Positions 17,568-25,787 of a stretch of 33,397 nt of DNA are shown piece after piece. Position 1 is the first letter of the stretch. Each line of letters begins with the position of its first letter. The stretch lies in the NCBI GenBank assembly GCA_021740585.1, contig JAIOZM010000048.1, positions 1 through 33,397 on the forward strand, written 5' to 3'. The translations under genes and the position numbers were made by a program. This DNA is from Bacteroidales bacterium. GTDB lineage: Bacteria; Bacteroidota; Bacteroidia; Bacteroidales; GCA-2748055. The notes beneath the pieces were generated by a model. That model was not told the origin of the DNA. It did not search any database and saw nothing but the letters and a program-made list of their open reading frames with translations.

Positions 17568-18227
17568 TCACCAATCTAAAACCTCATCCTTGGCTGTAGA
17601 TAAGTTTGTAGAAATCCAGTCGGCCTCAGACATTTCTTCTGCTGAAAAAGATGTAGTTAAACCTAATACGCGCGCGCCTGCTGATTTTGCTGCCGACACC
17701 CCACTTATTGCATCTTCAACCACCAGACAATTAGAAGCTGAAGTGTCTACCATTTGGGCCGCTTTTAGGAAAATATCAGGAGCCGGTTTCTTATTTTTTA
17801 CGTCAAGGCCACTTACTATGGCATGAAATATTTCTTCCCGTATTCCAATTTCCTTCAAATTGATTTCAATTTTTATTCTATCTGCACTGGAAGCTACCGC
17901 AATTTTTAGTTTTTTTTCCAGACATTTGGCTATGAATTCTTCTACACCTTCCAGCGGTTTAAGTTTAGATTTAACAAGGCTTGCATAAATCTCATAGGTT
18001 CTGGCTTTGTCTTTCTCAAGCTGAAAAGGAATGTTATGAATTTCTGCTACACCGCCAAGATATCTGTTTTCACCCATACCGGTGAATGGCAGAAAATCTT
18101 TGGCTGCAACTAAAAATCCCTTCTCCTTAAACATTTCTATTCCTGCCTGACAGATATATTTCTCAGAATCCAGTAATACTCCATCCATATCGAAAAGAAC
18201 GGCTTTAATTTTATTTTCCTGTAGCAT
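17568..18227 (-). CDS. HAD-superfamily hydrolase (beta-phosphoglucomutase/phosphatase-like)
   Basis: A 219-residue HAD subfamily IA protein. Motif I is FDMDGVLLDSE (nucleophile Asp13, acid/base Asp15), motif II is AVASSAD, and motifs III/IV are KPAPDIF and VVEDAISGVSAAKSAG. The residues after motif I (SEKYICQAGIEMFKEKGF) start the helical cap (type C1). Close relatives are sugar-phosphate phosphatases and beta-phosphoglucomutases; the substrate cannot be decided. It appears to be a single gene, divergent from the urocanase gene. Confidence 0.9.
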   Translation of the reverse strand: MLQENKIKAVLFDMDGVLLDSEKYICQAGIEMFKEKGFLVAAKDFLPFTGMGENRYLGGVAEIHNIPFQLEKDKARTYEIYASLVKSKLKPLEGVEEFIAKCLEKKLKIAVASSADRIKIEINLKEIGIREEIFHAIVSGLDVKNKKPAPDIFLKAAQMVDTSASNCLVVEDAISGVSAAKSAGARVLGLTTSFSAEEMSEADWISTNLSTAKDEVLDW

Positions 18228-18554
18228 TATAATTAATCTTTTGAAAAAAGTTTGAAGTGTTCAATAAAATATGGAACAGTCCCAATCTCTTTTTTTAATG
18301 AGTTTAACGGACAATGAAAAAAGTGCAAATCCAATCTTAAGATTACAGAGAGAGACCCGGCTTTTTTTCTAAGTTTTTTATTTAGTGTAAAAGTTAAAAT
18401 GACAAACTTAAATATTAAAATGATTTTTTTTATCATCCAGCTAGCTTCAATAAATAAACATAGCCAGGATTAATTGATATAATAAATCTGTTTTAAAAAA
18501 TATTTACTCTTCATCATATAGTTTAACTTTGCTTTCAATACAGAAATAAAAAAT
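18228..18554. other. Divergent intergenic region between HAD and hutU genes
   Basis: About 330 very AT-rich bases. A TAnnTTTG-type element for hutU lies at 18524-18531, and a possible minus-strand copy (TAAGTTTG, 18403-18410) lies 176 bases before the HAD start. A 67-codon open frame on the minus strand (18233-18436) has no recognisable features and is not called a gene. Confidence 0.5.
18524..18531 (+). promoter_or_regulatory. Bacteroidota-type -7 element for hutU
   Basis: TAACTTTG, followed by C, matches the TAnnTTTG(C) consensus and lies 23 bases before the hutU ATG (18555). No clear -33 box. Confidence 0.5.
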
Positions 18555-20585
18555 ATGAGTTTTAAATTACAACTAATAGAAGGAATTCCAAGGCAAATTC
18601 CAAAGAAAAAAGAATTTGATTCCAGTATAAATCATGCTCCGGGTAGAAAAGATATTCTGACAACTAATGAAAAAAAACTGGCCCTAAAAAATGCCTTGCG
18701 CTATTTTCCTGCTGATCAGCATTATGAACTAGCTGCTGAGTTTCTGAAGGAATTATATGATTACGGCAGAATTTATATGTACAGGTATCGTCCGGATTAT
18801 AAAATATACGCCAGGAGCATAAATGAATTTCCGGCAAAATCGAAACAGGCAGCAGCCATAATGCTTATGCTTTCCAATAATCTTGATGATGCTGTTGCTC
18901 AGCACCCTCACGAACTAATTACGTATGGTGGAAACGGAGCCGTTTTTCAGAATTGGGCTCAGTATAGAATCTGCATGAAGTATCTGTCGGAAATGACCGA
19001 TGAGCAAACACTGGTCTTATATTCAGGACACCCTATGGGATTGTTCCCTTCTCATAAAGAAGCTCCCCGTGTGGTAGTAAGCAATGGAATGGTGATACCA
19101 AATTACTCTAAGCCAGATGATTACGAGCGAATGAATGCTTTGGGTGTGAGTCAGTATGGACAAATGACAGCTGGATCGTTCATGTATATCGGTCCTCAGG
19201 GAATTGTACATGGTACAACAATCACAGTTCTCAATGCAGGTAGAAAACAAAGCGGAATGGTTCATAGTGACTTAAAAGGAAAAGTATATGTAACTTCCGG
19301 TCTGGGAGGTATGTCGGGTGCTCAACCCAAAGCAACCGTTATTGCAAAGGGTGTTTGTGTTATTGCTGAAATTAATCCTAAGGTTTTACAGCTCAGGAAG
19401 GAGCAAGGATGGGTTGATGAAGTCTTTGAAGATATAAATTCTTTAATTGACCGATTGGAAGAGGCAAGGGCAGGAAAGGAAGCGGTAAGTCTTGCCTTTC
19501 ATGGAAATATTGTTGATTTGTGGGAGAGCCTGGCCGTGCGAAAGGTAAAAGTTGATCTTGGATCAGACCAGACTTCGTTGCATAATCCGTATGCAGGAGG
19601 CTATTACCCGGTTGATTTGAGTTTTGAAGAGTCAAACCGGATGATGGTTGAAAACCCCGTTCTTTTCAAGAAGAAAGTGCAGGAATCGTTGGTGCGACAG
19701 GTGATTGCAATTGATAAGCTAAGCGCAGGAGGCATGTACTTCTGGGATTATGGCAATGCATTTTTACTTGAGGCCGGCAGAGCAGGAGCAGATATCTTTG
19801 AAAAGAAGGGTAAGTTTAAATATCCTTCATATGTTCAGGATATTATGGGTCCGATGTTCTTTGATTATGGATTTGGACCTTTTCGTTGGGTGTGTACTTC
19901 TTCCGATCCCGACGATCTGGCTTTAACAGATAAAATTGCTGCGGAGGTGATGGAAGAAATAGCTCTATCGGCACCTTCAGAAATTCAGGGACAAATGCAG
20001 GATAATATTCACTGGATTAAGGAGGCCGGAAAAAACAATCTTGTAGTAGGTTCCCAGGCACGCATTCTATACGCTGATTGTGAGGGCCGTACCAAAATTG
20101 CAGAGGCTTTTAACAGGGCGATTGCTGAAGGCAGGATAAAAGATCCAATTGTATTGGGAAGAGATCATCACGACGTGTCGGGAACCGATTCGCCTTACCG
20201 CGAAACTTCAAATATTTATGATGGCTCTTCTTTTACTGCCGATATGGCTATTCAGAATGTAATTGGCGATTCTTTCAGGGGTGCTACCTGGGTTTCGATA
20301 CATAATGGAGGTGGCGTTGGTTGGGGAGAAGTAATAAACGGAGGTTTTGGTATGGTTTTGGATGGTAGTGAAGAAGCAAGCAGGCGTATAAGAATGATGT
20401 TGCATTGGGATGTAAATAATGGCATTTCCCGCAGAAGTTGGGCCAGAAACGATGCCGCTGTTTTTGCCATAAAAAGAGAGATGGAGCGCACAGCCGGACT
20501 AAAAGTAACCTTACCGGAATATGCCGATGAGAAATTAATTGATAAATTATTTGAAGATGAGAGCCAGAATAGTATTAATAATTAG
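18555..20585 (+). CDS. hutU: Urocanate hydratase
   Basis: A 676-residue urocanase, the histidine-degradation enzyme that converts urocanate to 4-imidazolone-5-propionate with a tightly bound NAD. Signatures are YGGNGAVFQNW (124-134), YSGHPMGLFPS, the NAD-binding segment VTSGLGGMSGAQPKA (246-260), FRWVCTSSDPDDL with the conserved active-site Cys (Cys447) and GRDHHDVSGTDSPYRET. Bacteroidota enzymes are about 100 residues longer than the roughly 557-residue Pseudomonas/Bacillus form, and this length agrees. No hutH, hutI or ftcD gene is adjacent, so the rest of the pathway must lie elsewhere. The downstream lipoprotein gene starts inside its last codons. Confidence 0.97.
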   Translation: MSFKLQLIEGIPRQIPKKKEFDSSINHAPGRKDILTTNEKKLALKNALRYFPADQHYELAAEFLKELYDYGRIYMYRYRPDYKIYARSINEFPAKSKQAAAIMLMLSNNLDDAVAQHPHELITYGGNGAVFQNWAQYRICMKYLSEMTDEQTLVLYSGHPMGLFPSHKEAPRVVVSNGMVIPNYSKPDDYERMNALGVSQYGQMTAGSFMYIGPQGIVHGTTITVLNAGRKQSGMVHSDLKGKVYVTSGLGGMSGAQPKATVIAKGVCVIAEINPKVLQLRKEQGWVDEVFEDINSLIDRLEEARAGKEAVSLAFHGNIVDLWESLAVRKVKVDLGSDQTSLHNPYAGGYYPVDLSFEESNRMMVENPVLFKKKVQESLVRQVIAIDKLSAGGMYFWDYGNAFLLEAGRAGADIFEKKGKFKYPSYVQDIMGPMFFDYGFGPFRWVCTSSDPDDLALTDKIAAEVMEEIALSAPSEIQGQMQDNIHWIKEAGKNNLVVGSQARILYADCEGRTKIAEAFNRAIAEGRIKDPIVLGRDHHDVSGTDSPYRETSNIYDGSSFTADMAIQNVIGDSFRGATWVSIHNGGGVGWGEVINGGFGMVLDGSEEASRRIRMMLHWDVNNGISRRSWARNDAAVFAIKREMERTAGLKVTLPEYADEKLIDKLFEDESQNSINN

Positions 20586-20979
20586 CGTCAGTTTTCTGCT
20601 GCTGAATTCGTGTGAACTGACAGATCTGTTGCTGGATGAAGATCCAAGGGATGCCATAACAGGCAGCTGGAAAGTTGAGGAGGATAGTGAGCTATTCAAA
20701 AAGAATGTTGCTGTTCGATATTATGATGTTTATATTACCAAAGATGTGAGTGATTCTTCCTTGGTTTGGGTGGATGGATTTTATGAACTAAGCGGAAAAG
20801 TAAAAATGAAGCTGAACGGAAATAATATCGAAATTCCGAATCAGGTGGTAGATGGCTATTCCGTTGAAGATGGTTCCGGAAGCATCGCCTCCGATTCTAA
20901 AAGTATTATTCTCTACTATTATGTAGATATTGGTACCGGCGACAAAGATGTTGTGAGAGCAGATTATAGCAGGGAGTAG
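20557..20979 (+). CDS. Small lipoprotein of unknown function
   Basis: A 140-residue protein with a lipoprotein signal (MRARIVLIISVSFLLLNSC; acylated Cys19) followed by ELTDLLLDEDP and a beta-rich domain beginning ITGSWKVEED, reminiscent of lipocalin-like or beta-sandwich Bacteroidota lipoproteins (inference from pattern only). The open frame extends 18 bases further upstream, but the ATG at 20557 gives the clean lipoprotein signal. It overlaps the end of hutU by 29 bases in a different frame and is therefore probably co-transcribed, though no link to histidine degradation is evident. I do not recognise a specific family. Confidence 0.7.
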   Translation: MRARIVLIISVSFLLLNSCELTDLLLDEDPRDAITGSWKVEEDSELFKKNVAVRYYDVYITKDVSDSSLVWVDGFYELSGKVKMKLNGNNIEIPNQVVDGYSVEDGSGSIASDSKSIILYYYVDIGTGDKDVVRADYSRE

Positions 20980-21082
20980 GCAGTGGGGAGTGGTGGTTGC
21001 GATATGGTCGCAAGGCCCTCCGCTTCGCTTCAGACCAGGCTCCCGGGGAGCAGTCCCGGGCCCCCGGCGGGTAGCCGAAATC
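20980..21082. repeat. GC-rich hairpin island between convergent genes
   Basis: About 100 bases with much higher GC than the surroundings, lying exactly between two convergent stop codons. It contains a 6-bp stem (TTGCGA at 20997-21002, TCGCAA at 21008-21013) and, at 21038-21076, a larger structure with two CCCGGG copies inside a GGCT/AGCC arm pair. It may act as a bidirectional terminator or be a dispersed REP-like element. Confidence 0.5.
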
Positions 21083-21418
21083 CTACAAAAACATCATCTC
21101 ATAAGGCCTGCTCAATTCAGTATCGAGCTCCCTAAGTCCTATATTACGACTCTTTCTGATGTATTCTTTCCTGTCGAAATAAACCATTATTGTAGGAATG
21201 GCAAAAACCCTGAATTGTCCTGAGATCAGAGGAGAATCTTCAATATTAATATAGTAAAGGTTTACTTTGGGAAAGTTCGCTTTAATTAATTCTGCCACTT
21301 TTGGTTTCAGAACTTTGCAAACATTGCATTGCGGTGCTGAAAAGTAAAACAGGGCTGCTTCATCGTTTTCGATGATGGCATTCATTTCATCCAGTGAACC
21401 TATGTTTGTATAATCCAT
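21083..21418 (-). CDS. Thioredoxin-like protein
   Basis: A 111-residue single-domain thioredoxin-fold protein with the redox motif CNVC (Cys31, Cys34, in SAPQCNVCKVLKP) and the cis-Pro loop AIPTIMVYFD. The CNVC dipeptide differs from the CGPC of housekeeping thioredoxin, so it is more likely a specialised or thioredoxin-like reductant. No signal peptide, hence cytoplasmic. It lies one base after the CoA-binding protein gene and is clearly in the same operon. Partner unknown. Confidence 0.9.
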   Translation of the reverse strand: MDYTNIGSLDEMNAIIENDEAALFYFSAPQCNVCKVLKPKVAELIKANFPKVNLYYINIEDSPLISGQFRVFAIPTIMVYFDRKEYIRKSRNIGLRELDTELSRPYEMMFL

Positions 21419-21419
21419 C

Positions 21420-21779
21420 TCAGTAATTTCCGTTTGAAAGCATTATCAGAGCACAACTTACCTCACATTCAATATTATTATTCTCAGCCATTTCGATGAG
21501 TTCATAGTTGTAGGTTCCCGGATTAAAAATAATGCGTTTTGGATTCAGACTTAAGAAATAGTCGTAATATTCTATTTGTCGTGCCGGACCAATATATAAT
21601 GAAATGGTATGCAGATTTTCTATTTTTGGTTTTCCGGTTAATATCTCGATTCCTGCAATTTCGCCTGTTTTGAGCCCCAGGGGTATTGCTTCAAAGCCAT
21701 GTTTAATAAGACTTTTTACCATTTTGTTGGAAAAACGGAGGGGATTTGTGCTGGCGCCTATTACAAGTGTTTTTTTCAT
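21420..21779 (-). CDS. CoA-binding domain protein (YccU-like)
   Basis: A 119-residue Rossmann-fold CoA-binding protein. The N-terminal LVIGASTNPLRFSNKMVKSL is the nucleotide-loop signature of the CoA_binding/YccU family, followed by GFEAIPLGLKTGEI, ISLYIGPARQIEYYDYFL and IIFNPGTYNYELIEMAENNN. Members bind CoA or succinyl-CoA-ligase-like ligands; the physiological role is not known. It has its own good promoter 17 bases upstream and is followed after one base by the thioredoxin-like gene. Confidence 0.88.
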   Translation of the reverse strand: MKKTLVIGASTNPLRFSNKMVKSLIKHGFEAIPLGLKTGEIAGIEILTGKPKIENLHTISLYIGPARQIEYYDYFLSLNPKRIIFNPGTYNYELIEMAENNNIECEVSCALIMLSNGNY

Positions 21780-21795
21780 CGGTTGAATTGATTTT

Positions 21796-21827
21796 CAAAA
21801 ATATGAATATAGCTGGTATGAAACAAA
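21796..21827 (-). promoter_or_regulatory. Promoter of the CoA-binding/thioredoxin operon
   Basis: On the minus strand, TTTG (21824-21827) and TATTTTTG (21796-21803) are separated by 20 bases, an excellent match to the Bacteroidota -33/-7 consensus. The start codon of the CoA-binding gene follows 16 bases later. Confidence 0.6.
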
Positions 21828-21836
21828 TTCATTAAG

Positions 21837-23351
21837 CTATTCTGGAAGGCAATGTAAATCTATTTTGTCGAATTTATTCAAAACCTGACGTATTTCTGAT
21901 GCGATTTTTTGTACTCCGCCTTCCAGATTGGATTCAATATTCAAAGGCATAACCGGATCGTGAAGCGACATTCTGATTAGGAACCAACCTTCTTCTTTAG
22001 TGCAATTGACTCGCAGACCTTCATAGTTAGGTTTCTCGATTATCCATCCTGATTTACTTTCAGCAATTTTTGTTAATTCAGTAATTATTTTATCCCCATA
22101 TTTCAGGAAGTCTTCAAACTTCAATTCCAGCCTAAACTCCTCACTTTCTTTTGAAACCGGCAGCTTTTCAATTAGTTTCCTTAAAGTTATGTTTTCTTTT
22201 TTAAGCTGGGCCATCTTTATCAGGAGTTTGGCAACCAAATAGGCCCCATCATCCAAAAAATAATTTTCTTTCAGGGCAGCATGACCTGAGGTTTCAATGG
22301 CTAGCCAGGAATCCTTTCCCTCCTTGTTTAATCGAATGGATTCATTAATAACATTCTTATAGCCTCTTTTAAATCGGTGATGAATTCCACCCAGTTCTTT
22401 TTCAATAAACCATTTTAATCCTTCCGATGTAATCGAATCGGTTACAATGATGGAACCGGGATGTTCTTCCAGGATAACCGTTGAAATTAGGGCGATTAAC
22501 TCATTTCGGTTTATTGGGTTTCCATATTCATCGACTACGGCTGATCTATCAACATCGGTATCGAAAATTATTCCCAAATCAGCTTTTTCACGTTTAACCG
22601 CATCGCAAATAGACGCCATAGCTGCTGGGTCCTCCGGGTTAGGTACATGATTAGGGAAGGTGCCATCCGGATCCAGAAACTGGCTCCCGCTTATATCAGC
22701 ACCAAGAGGAATCAGCACTTTGTCAGCGAAAAATCCTCCCGATCCGTTACCTGCATCAACAATAATTTTTAGTCCCCTAAGGGGTTCATTATAATCATCA
22801 GTGTCCTTCACTCCTTTTCGAATGGTCTTAACAAGGAAAGCTGAATAATCGGAGATAAAGTCAATCTCAGTATGACTTCCTTGCTTCTTTGAATTGTGAA
22901 AGGCATGTTTTGTGGCAATTTCAAGCAGATCGCTAACTTCAGTTTTATCAAATCCTCCGGTTTTGGTGAAAAATTTCATTCCGTTTCGGTTGAAAGGCAG
23001 ATGACTTGCAGTAAGCATCACGGCACCTGCAAGATTAAGATTATCATTTAAGGTGCACATAAACATGGCAGGGGTGGATGCAATTCCGAAATCAAAGACA
23101 TCGACTCCCATTTCTGTAAGTCCAAGAATGAATGCATTTTTCAAGGAAGGTCCCGATATGCGGGAATCTGTTCCAATGGCGACTGTCAATTTTTTTCCAA
23201 TATTCTTTCTTTCAAGCCAGATTACAAACGATTTAGCCAGAATTGTTGCTACCTCAGGACTTAAGTTTATATTTTCACCTTTAATACCTTCGAGAGCAAC
23301 ACCCCTGATGTCTGATCCATTTTGTAGTTTTTTCCAGTCTTGCAGTTTCAT
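21837..23351 (-). CDS. Phosphomannomutase/phosphoglucomutase
   Basis: A 504-residue alpha-D-phosphohexomutase, converting hexose 6-phosphates to 1-phosphates for nucleotide-sugar and polysaccharide synthesis. The phosphoserine loop is TASHLPFNRNG (Ser116), the metal-binding loop is FDTDVDRSAVVD, the sugar-binding region includes IETSGHAALKEN, and the C-terminal phosphate-binding region is YEGLRVNC...EGWFLIRMSLHDP. All four domains are present. It resembles PMM/PGM rather than glucosamine mutase, but the substrate choice cannot be made with certainty. Divergent from the AEC permease gene; the downstream CoA-binding operon has its own promoter. Confidence 0.93.
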   Translation of the reverse strand: MKLQDWKKLQNGSDIRGVALEGIKGENINLSPEVATILAKSFVIWLERKNIGKKLTVAIGTDSRISGPSLKNAFILGLTEMGVDVFDFGIASTPAMFMCTLNDNLNLAGAVMLTASHLPFNRNGMKFFTKTGGFDKTEVSDLLEIATKHAFHNSKKQGSHTEIDFISDYSAFLVKTIRKGVKDTDDYNEPLRGLKIIVDAGNGSGGFFADKVLIPLGADISGSQFLDPDGTFPNHVPNPEDPAAMASICDAVKREKADLGIIFDTDVDRSAVVDEYGNPINRNELIALISTVILEEHPGSIIVTDSITSEGLKWFIEKELGGIHHRFKRGYKNVINESIRLNKEGKDSWLAIETSGHAALKENYFLDDGAYLVAKLLIKMAQLKKENITLRKLIEKLPVSKESEEFRLELKFEDFLKYGDKIITELTKIAESKSGWIIEKPNYEGLRVNCTKEEGWFLIRMSLHDPVMPLNIESNLEGGVQKIASEIRQVLNKFDKIDLHCLPE

Positions 23352-23506
23352 TTCAGAATTTTTAGTTTTGATATCAATTCAAGGTTTAAAGGTAATTATT
23401 TGATTGCAGCTTTTCAATATCAATTGCTTTCCAGAATTTGCATATAGGTATAGTATCAGGTTTAATTTTTTTTTACCGAGCTTATCTTACCTGAATTGTA
23501 TTTAAT

Positions 23507-23514
23507 TAACTTTG
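23507..23514 (+). promoter_or_regulatory. Bacteroidota-type -7 element for the AEC permease
   Basis: TAACTTTG, followed by C, fits TAnnTTTG(C) and lies 23 bases before the ATG at 23538. It lies downstream of the alternative TTG start at 23496, which argues against that start. No clear -33 box. Confidence 0.5.
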
Positions 23515-23537
23515 CGCCCTTTAGATTCCTAAAAAGA

Positions 23538-24497
23538 ATGGAAATGACAAATGTATTTGGACAAAGCTTCTTATCTGTTTCTGAAGGCTTATTGGTTATT
23601 ATTATCATTGCCGGTATTTCGGGCTATCTGACCTATAGGAAGGTAATCGATCAAAATCTGGTTGATGGCTTGTCAAAATTAGTGGTAAAAATATTTCTTC
23701 CTTTTCTTATTTTTTATACAATAACGACAGAATTTGATCCTTCAAAACAAACTTATTGGTGGATGATTCCTCTTGCGGCTATGGCCATTCCATCTATAGG
23801 TTTGCTCCTGTCAAGTGGTCTGTTTTGGGGATCCATTAAGGAGAAAAAACATTTATTTCCTCTTGCCAGCATGCAGAATGCGGCATACCTGATTCTTCCC
23901 ATTGGGGAAGTTGTTTACAAAGATCAGTTTAGTGAATTTTCTCTTATTTGTTTTTTAGTGGTTCTTGGTCTTAGCCCTTTTATGTGGACCGTAGGGAAGT
24001 TTATCCTTACCACAGATAAAAGTTCAGGTCCAGCTTTTAATAAGATGCTTACACCTCCTTTTATTGCAAATGTTTTATCCATTGGGCTTGTATTGTCTGG
24101 TTGGCATCGTTTCATACCTTCATTTGTTACGGAAACCACTGCTCTCATGGGAAAAGCAACCGTTCCACTGGCAACATTTATTCTGGGAGCCACCATAGCA
24201 GTTTCATTAGGCTCAATTCCTCCCTTTCTCGATTCGCTTAGAGTATTATCGGTTAAGTTTATTTTTCTTCCAATAATCACAATTATTTTATTGAAAGTTA
24301 CCCATACCGCAGATACCTTTCCTTTACTGGCAGATGTTTTAGTAATTCAAAGTGCATCTGCACCTGCCACAGCTCATATTTTGCAGATTCGCACCTACGG
24401 AGGTGATCTTAAAAGTACAGGTGGAATAATATTTCTGAGTTATATTGTTTGTTTGATTGCTATTCCGGGTTGGTTGGCTGTTTGGAAGATATTGTAA
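23538..24497 (+). CDS. AEC-family (auxin efflux carrier-type) permease
   Basis: A 319-residue membrane protein with about ten hydrophobic segments, typical of the AEC/BASS-like permeases that move organic acids such as malate or malonate. Visible family features are the N-terminal helix GLLVIIIIAGISGYLTYRK, the short motif LSKLVVKIFLPFLIFYTI, the PLATFILGATIA segment and the closing ASAPATAHILQIRTYGGD. The open frame begins at a TTG at 23496, but the ATG at 23538 follows the promoter element and starts a normal first helix. It converges on qmoC across a repeat-bearing spacer. Substrate unknown; no evidence ties it to sulfur metabolism. Confidence 0.88.
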   Translation: MEMTNVFGQSFLSVSEGLLVIIIIAGISGYLTYRKVIDQNLVDGLSKLVVKIFLPFLIFYTITTEFDPSKQTYWWMIPLAAMAIPSIGLLLSSGLFWGSIKEKKHLFPLASMQNAAYLILPIGEVVYKDQFSEFSLICFLVVLGLSPFMWTVGKFILTTDKSSGPAFNKMLTPPFIANVLSIGLVLSGWHRFIPSFVTETTALMGKATVPLATFILGATIAVSLGSIPPFLDSLRVLSVKFIFLPIITIILLKVTHTADTFPLLADVLVIQSASAPATAHILQIRTYGGDLKSTGGIIFLSYIVCLIAIPGWLAVWKIL

Positions 24498-24523
24498 ATA
24501 TATAGGTTTTAGGAATGAAGAAT

Positions 24524-24685
24524 ACCACGGAGGCACGGATTACACGGAGGGGCACGGAATAATTAAGTAAAGAAAAACTAAATATTCTCTGTATTGTTCA
24601 ATTGACTCTGTGCTTCCCTGATTAGCATTTTCAAAATTTAATAAATTATATTTTCTCTGTGTTTCTCCTTTTACTCCGTGTCTCT
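24524..24685. repeat. Imperfect inverted-repeat element with CACGGA-type motifs
   Basis: The left arm (24524-24558) has four CACGGA units spaced 8-11 bases apart (ACCACGGAGGCACGGATTAC and onward). The right arm (24654-24685) carries the complementary pattern CTCTGTGTTTCTCC...TACTCCGTGTCTCT. Similar ACCACAGAGGCACAGAG-type elements are widespread intergenic repeats in environmental bacterial genomes (general knowledge). It lies between the convergent AEC permease and qmoC genes and may also help terminate both transcripts. Confidence 0.6.
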
Positions 24686-24692
24686 ATTGTAT

Positions 24693-25787
24693 TCATTTCC
24701 TCCCAATAGTTCGTGCAAAAATCATTGCCGTAGTTCGATACAGTATATGCCCAAATTTTATATAGGGCAGATAAATGATCAAAAACCATACAGTACATAA
24801 GTGGAGAAAATAAATATGATATGCTAAATCCCAATTCAGGAACCTTCCCATTTCAACCCCTATTCCTGATATGGTGAGAATTAGCATTGAGATCAGGAAA
24901 AGCCAGTCGGAATAATTGCTGTTACCAAATTTCTCCTTATCCTTTACACGGCTGATTATCATCAATATAAGTCCGCTTAAAAGCATTAAGGAGGCCAGAT
25001 TCCCTGCAATTTTAAAAGGATTTAAGAAACTAAGCGGATAAATTTCAGCAACTACAGCATAAATCGCATAGCAGGTCATCAAAAACAGTAGTATAAATCC
25101 GTAAAAAACCAATAAATGTGCCACTTTTCGAGGCTTCTGTGCTTCACATTCGCCAAAGTTGCGATGGGTGATAAGCTCAGAAATAACCGCGAAAAAACCA
25201 GCTGTGAATCCCTTTTGTTTTGGTTCATCAGGGAATTTATTTTTCATATCCTTCCAGAATGTTACCAGTCCGCCGATAGTCATTCCAAAAATTATAAGCG
25301 TAATCGTGGCAAAGGTTGAATTGAGCCAGGAATGTGGAAAAAATGCAGAATAATTCACCGGGCCATCAGGGATATGCAAGGTTCCTGCAATAGAGAGGAT
25401 GGTTATTATAAAGACTACAGGAATTAGTATAGCTATTGGAAGACCTTTTGGACTACTTAGTAATTTCCCCAGGAATCGGGGTCTTGAATAATGAATATAA
25501 CTTAGCTGCCTTACCGCCGACAATACGTCGGCCGGTTTTATATCTCTCGGGCAATAAGAACTGCAATCGCCACACTGATGGCACAACCATACATCAGGAT
25601 TCCCGATAAGCTGATCCTTCATTCCCCAGCCGGCCCAAATCATTTCCTTTCTCGGAAAAGGCCGGTCATCAGGAGCCAGAGAGCAAACCACCGAACACGT
25701 TCCGCATTGAATGCATTCGTTCAGCGGGGCATTGCTGAGTTCCCGGAGTTGGGTTTTGAATTGTATGTCGGGGGTGGCGTTTAGCAT
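24693..25787 (-). CDS. qmoC: QmoC, membrane subunit of the quinone-interacting oxidoreductase
   Basis: A 364-residue fusion of an HdrC-like ferredoxin domain and a cytochrome b-type membrane domain, the QmoC architecture. Two [4Fe-4S] motifs are complete: Cys25, 28, 31, 35 (CIQCGTCSVVC) and Cys69, 72, 75, 79 (CHQCGDCSSYCP). About six membrane helices follow (residues 113-350), with His in candidate haem-ligand positions (KVAHLLVFYGF; AYHIYFLHLCTVW), as in the NarI/HdrE fold. It would exchange electrons between menaquinol and QmoA/QmoB. It is on the same strand as qmoB but 280 bases downstream, unlike the tight spacing of the other apr-qmo genes. A perfect 18-bp palindrome sits 16 bases before its start codon. 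The neighbouring qmoAB genes support QmoC over a generic HdrC/HdrE protein. Confidence 0.92.
   Translation of the reverse strand: MLNATPDIQFKTQLRELSNAPLNECIQCGTCSVVCSLAPDDRPFPRKEMIWAGWGMKDQLIGNPDVWLCHQCGDCSSYCPRDIKPADVLSAVRQLSYIHYSRPRFLGKLLSSPKGLPIAILIPVVFIITILSIAGTLHIPDGPVNYSAFFPHSWLNSTFATITLIIFGMTIGGLVTFWKDMKNKFPDEPKQKGFTAGFFAVISELITHRNFGECEAQKPRKVAHLLVFYGFILLFLMTCYAIYAVVAEIYPLSFLNPFKIAGNLASLMLLSGLILMIISRVKDKEKFGNSNYSDWLFLISMLILTISGIGVEMGRFLNWDLAYHIYFLHLCTVWFLIIYLPYIKFGHILYRTTAMIFARTIGRK

Noticed and set aside
17386..17826. A 146-codon plus-strand open frame covering the lemA-HAD spacer and the HAD 3' end
   Set aside because: More than half of it is antisense to the conserved HAD gene and the remainder lacks protein-like features.
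18233..18436. A 67-codon minus-strand frame upstream of the HAD gene
   Set aside because: Basic, Phe/Leu/Ile-rich translation of AT-rich DNA with no recognisable family or promoter placement.
24524..24560. Short tandem CACGGA units resembling a CRISPR-like or iteron array
   Set aside because: The spacing is only 8-11 bases with no spacer-sized unique sequence, and the pattern is matched by an inverted right arm; it is better read as an intergenic inverted repeat.
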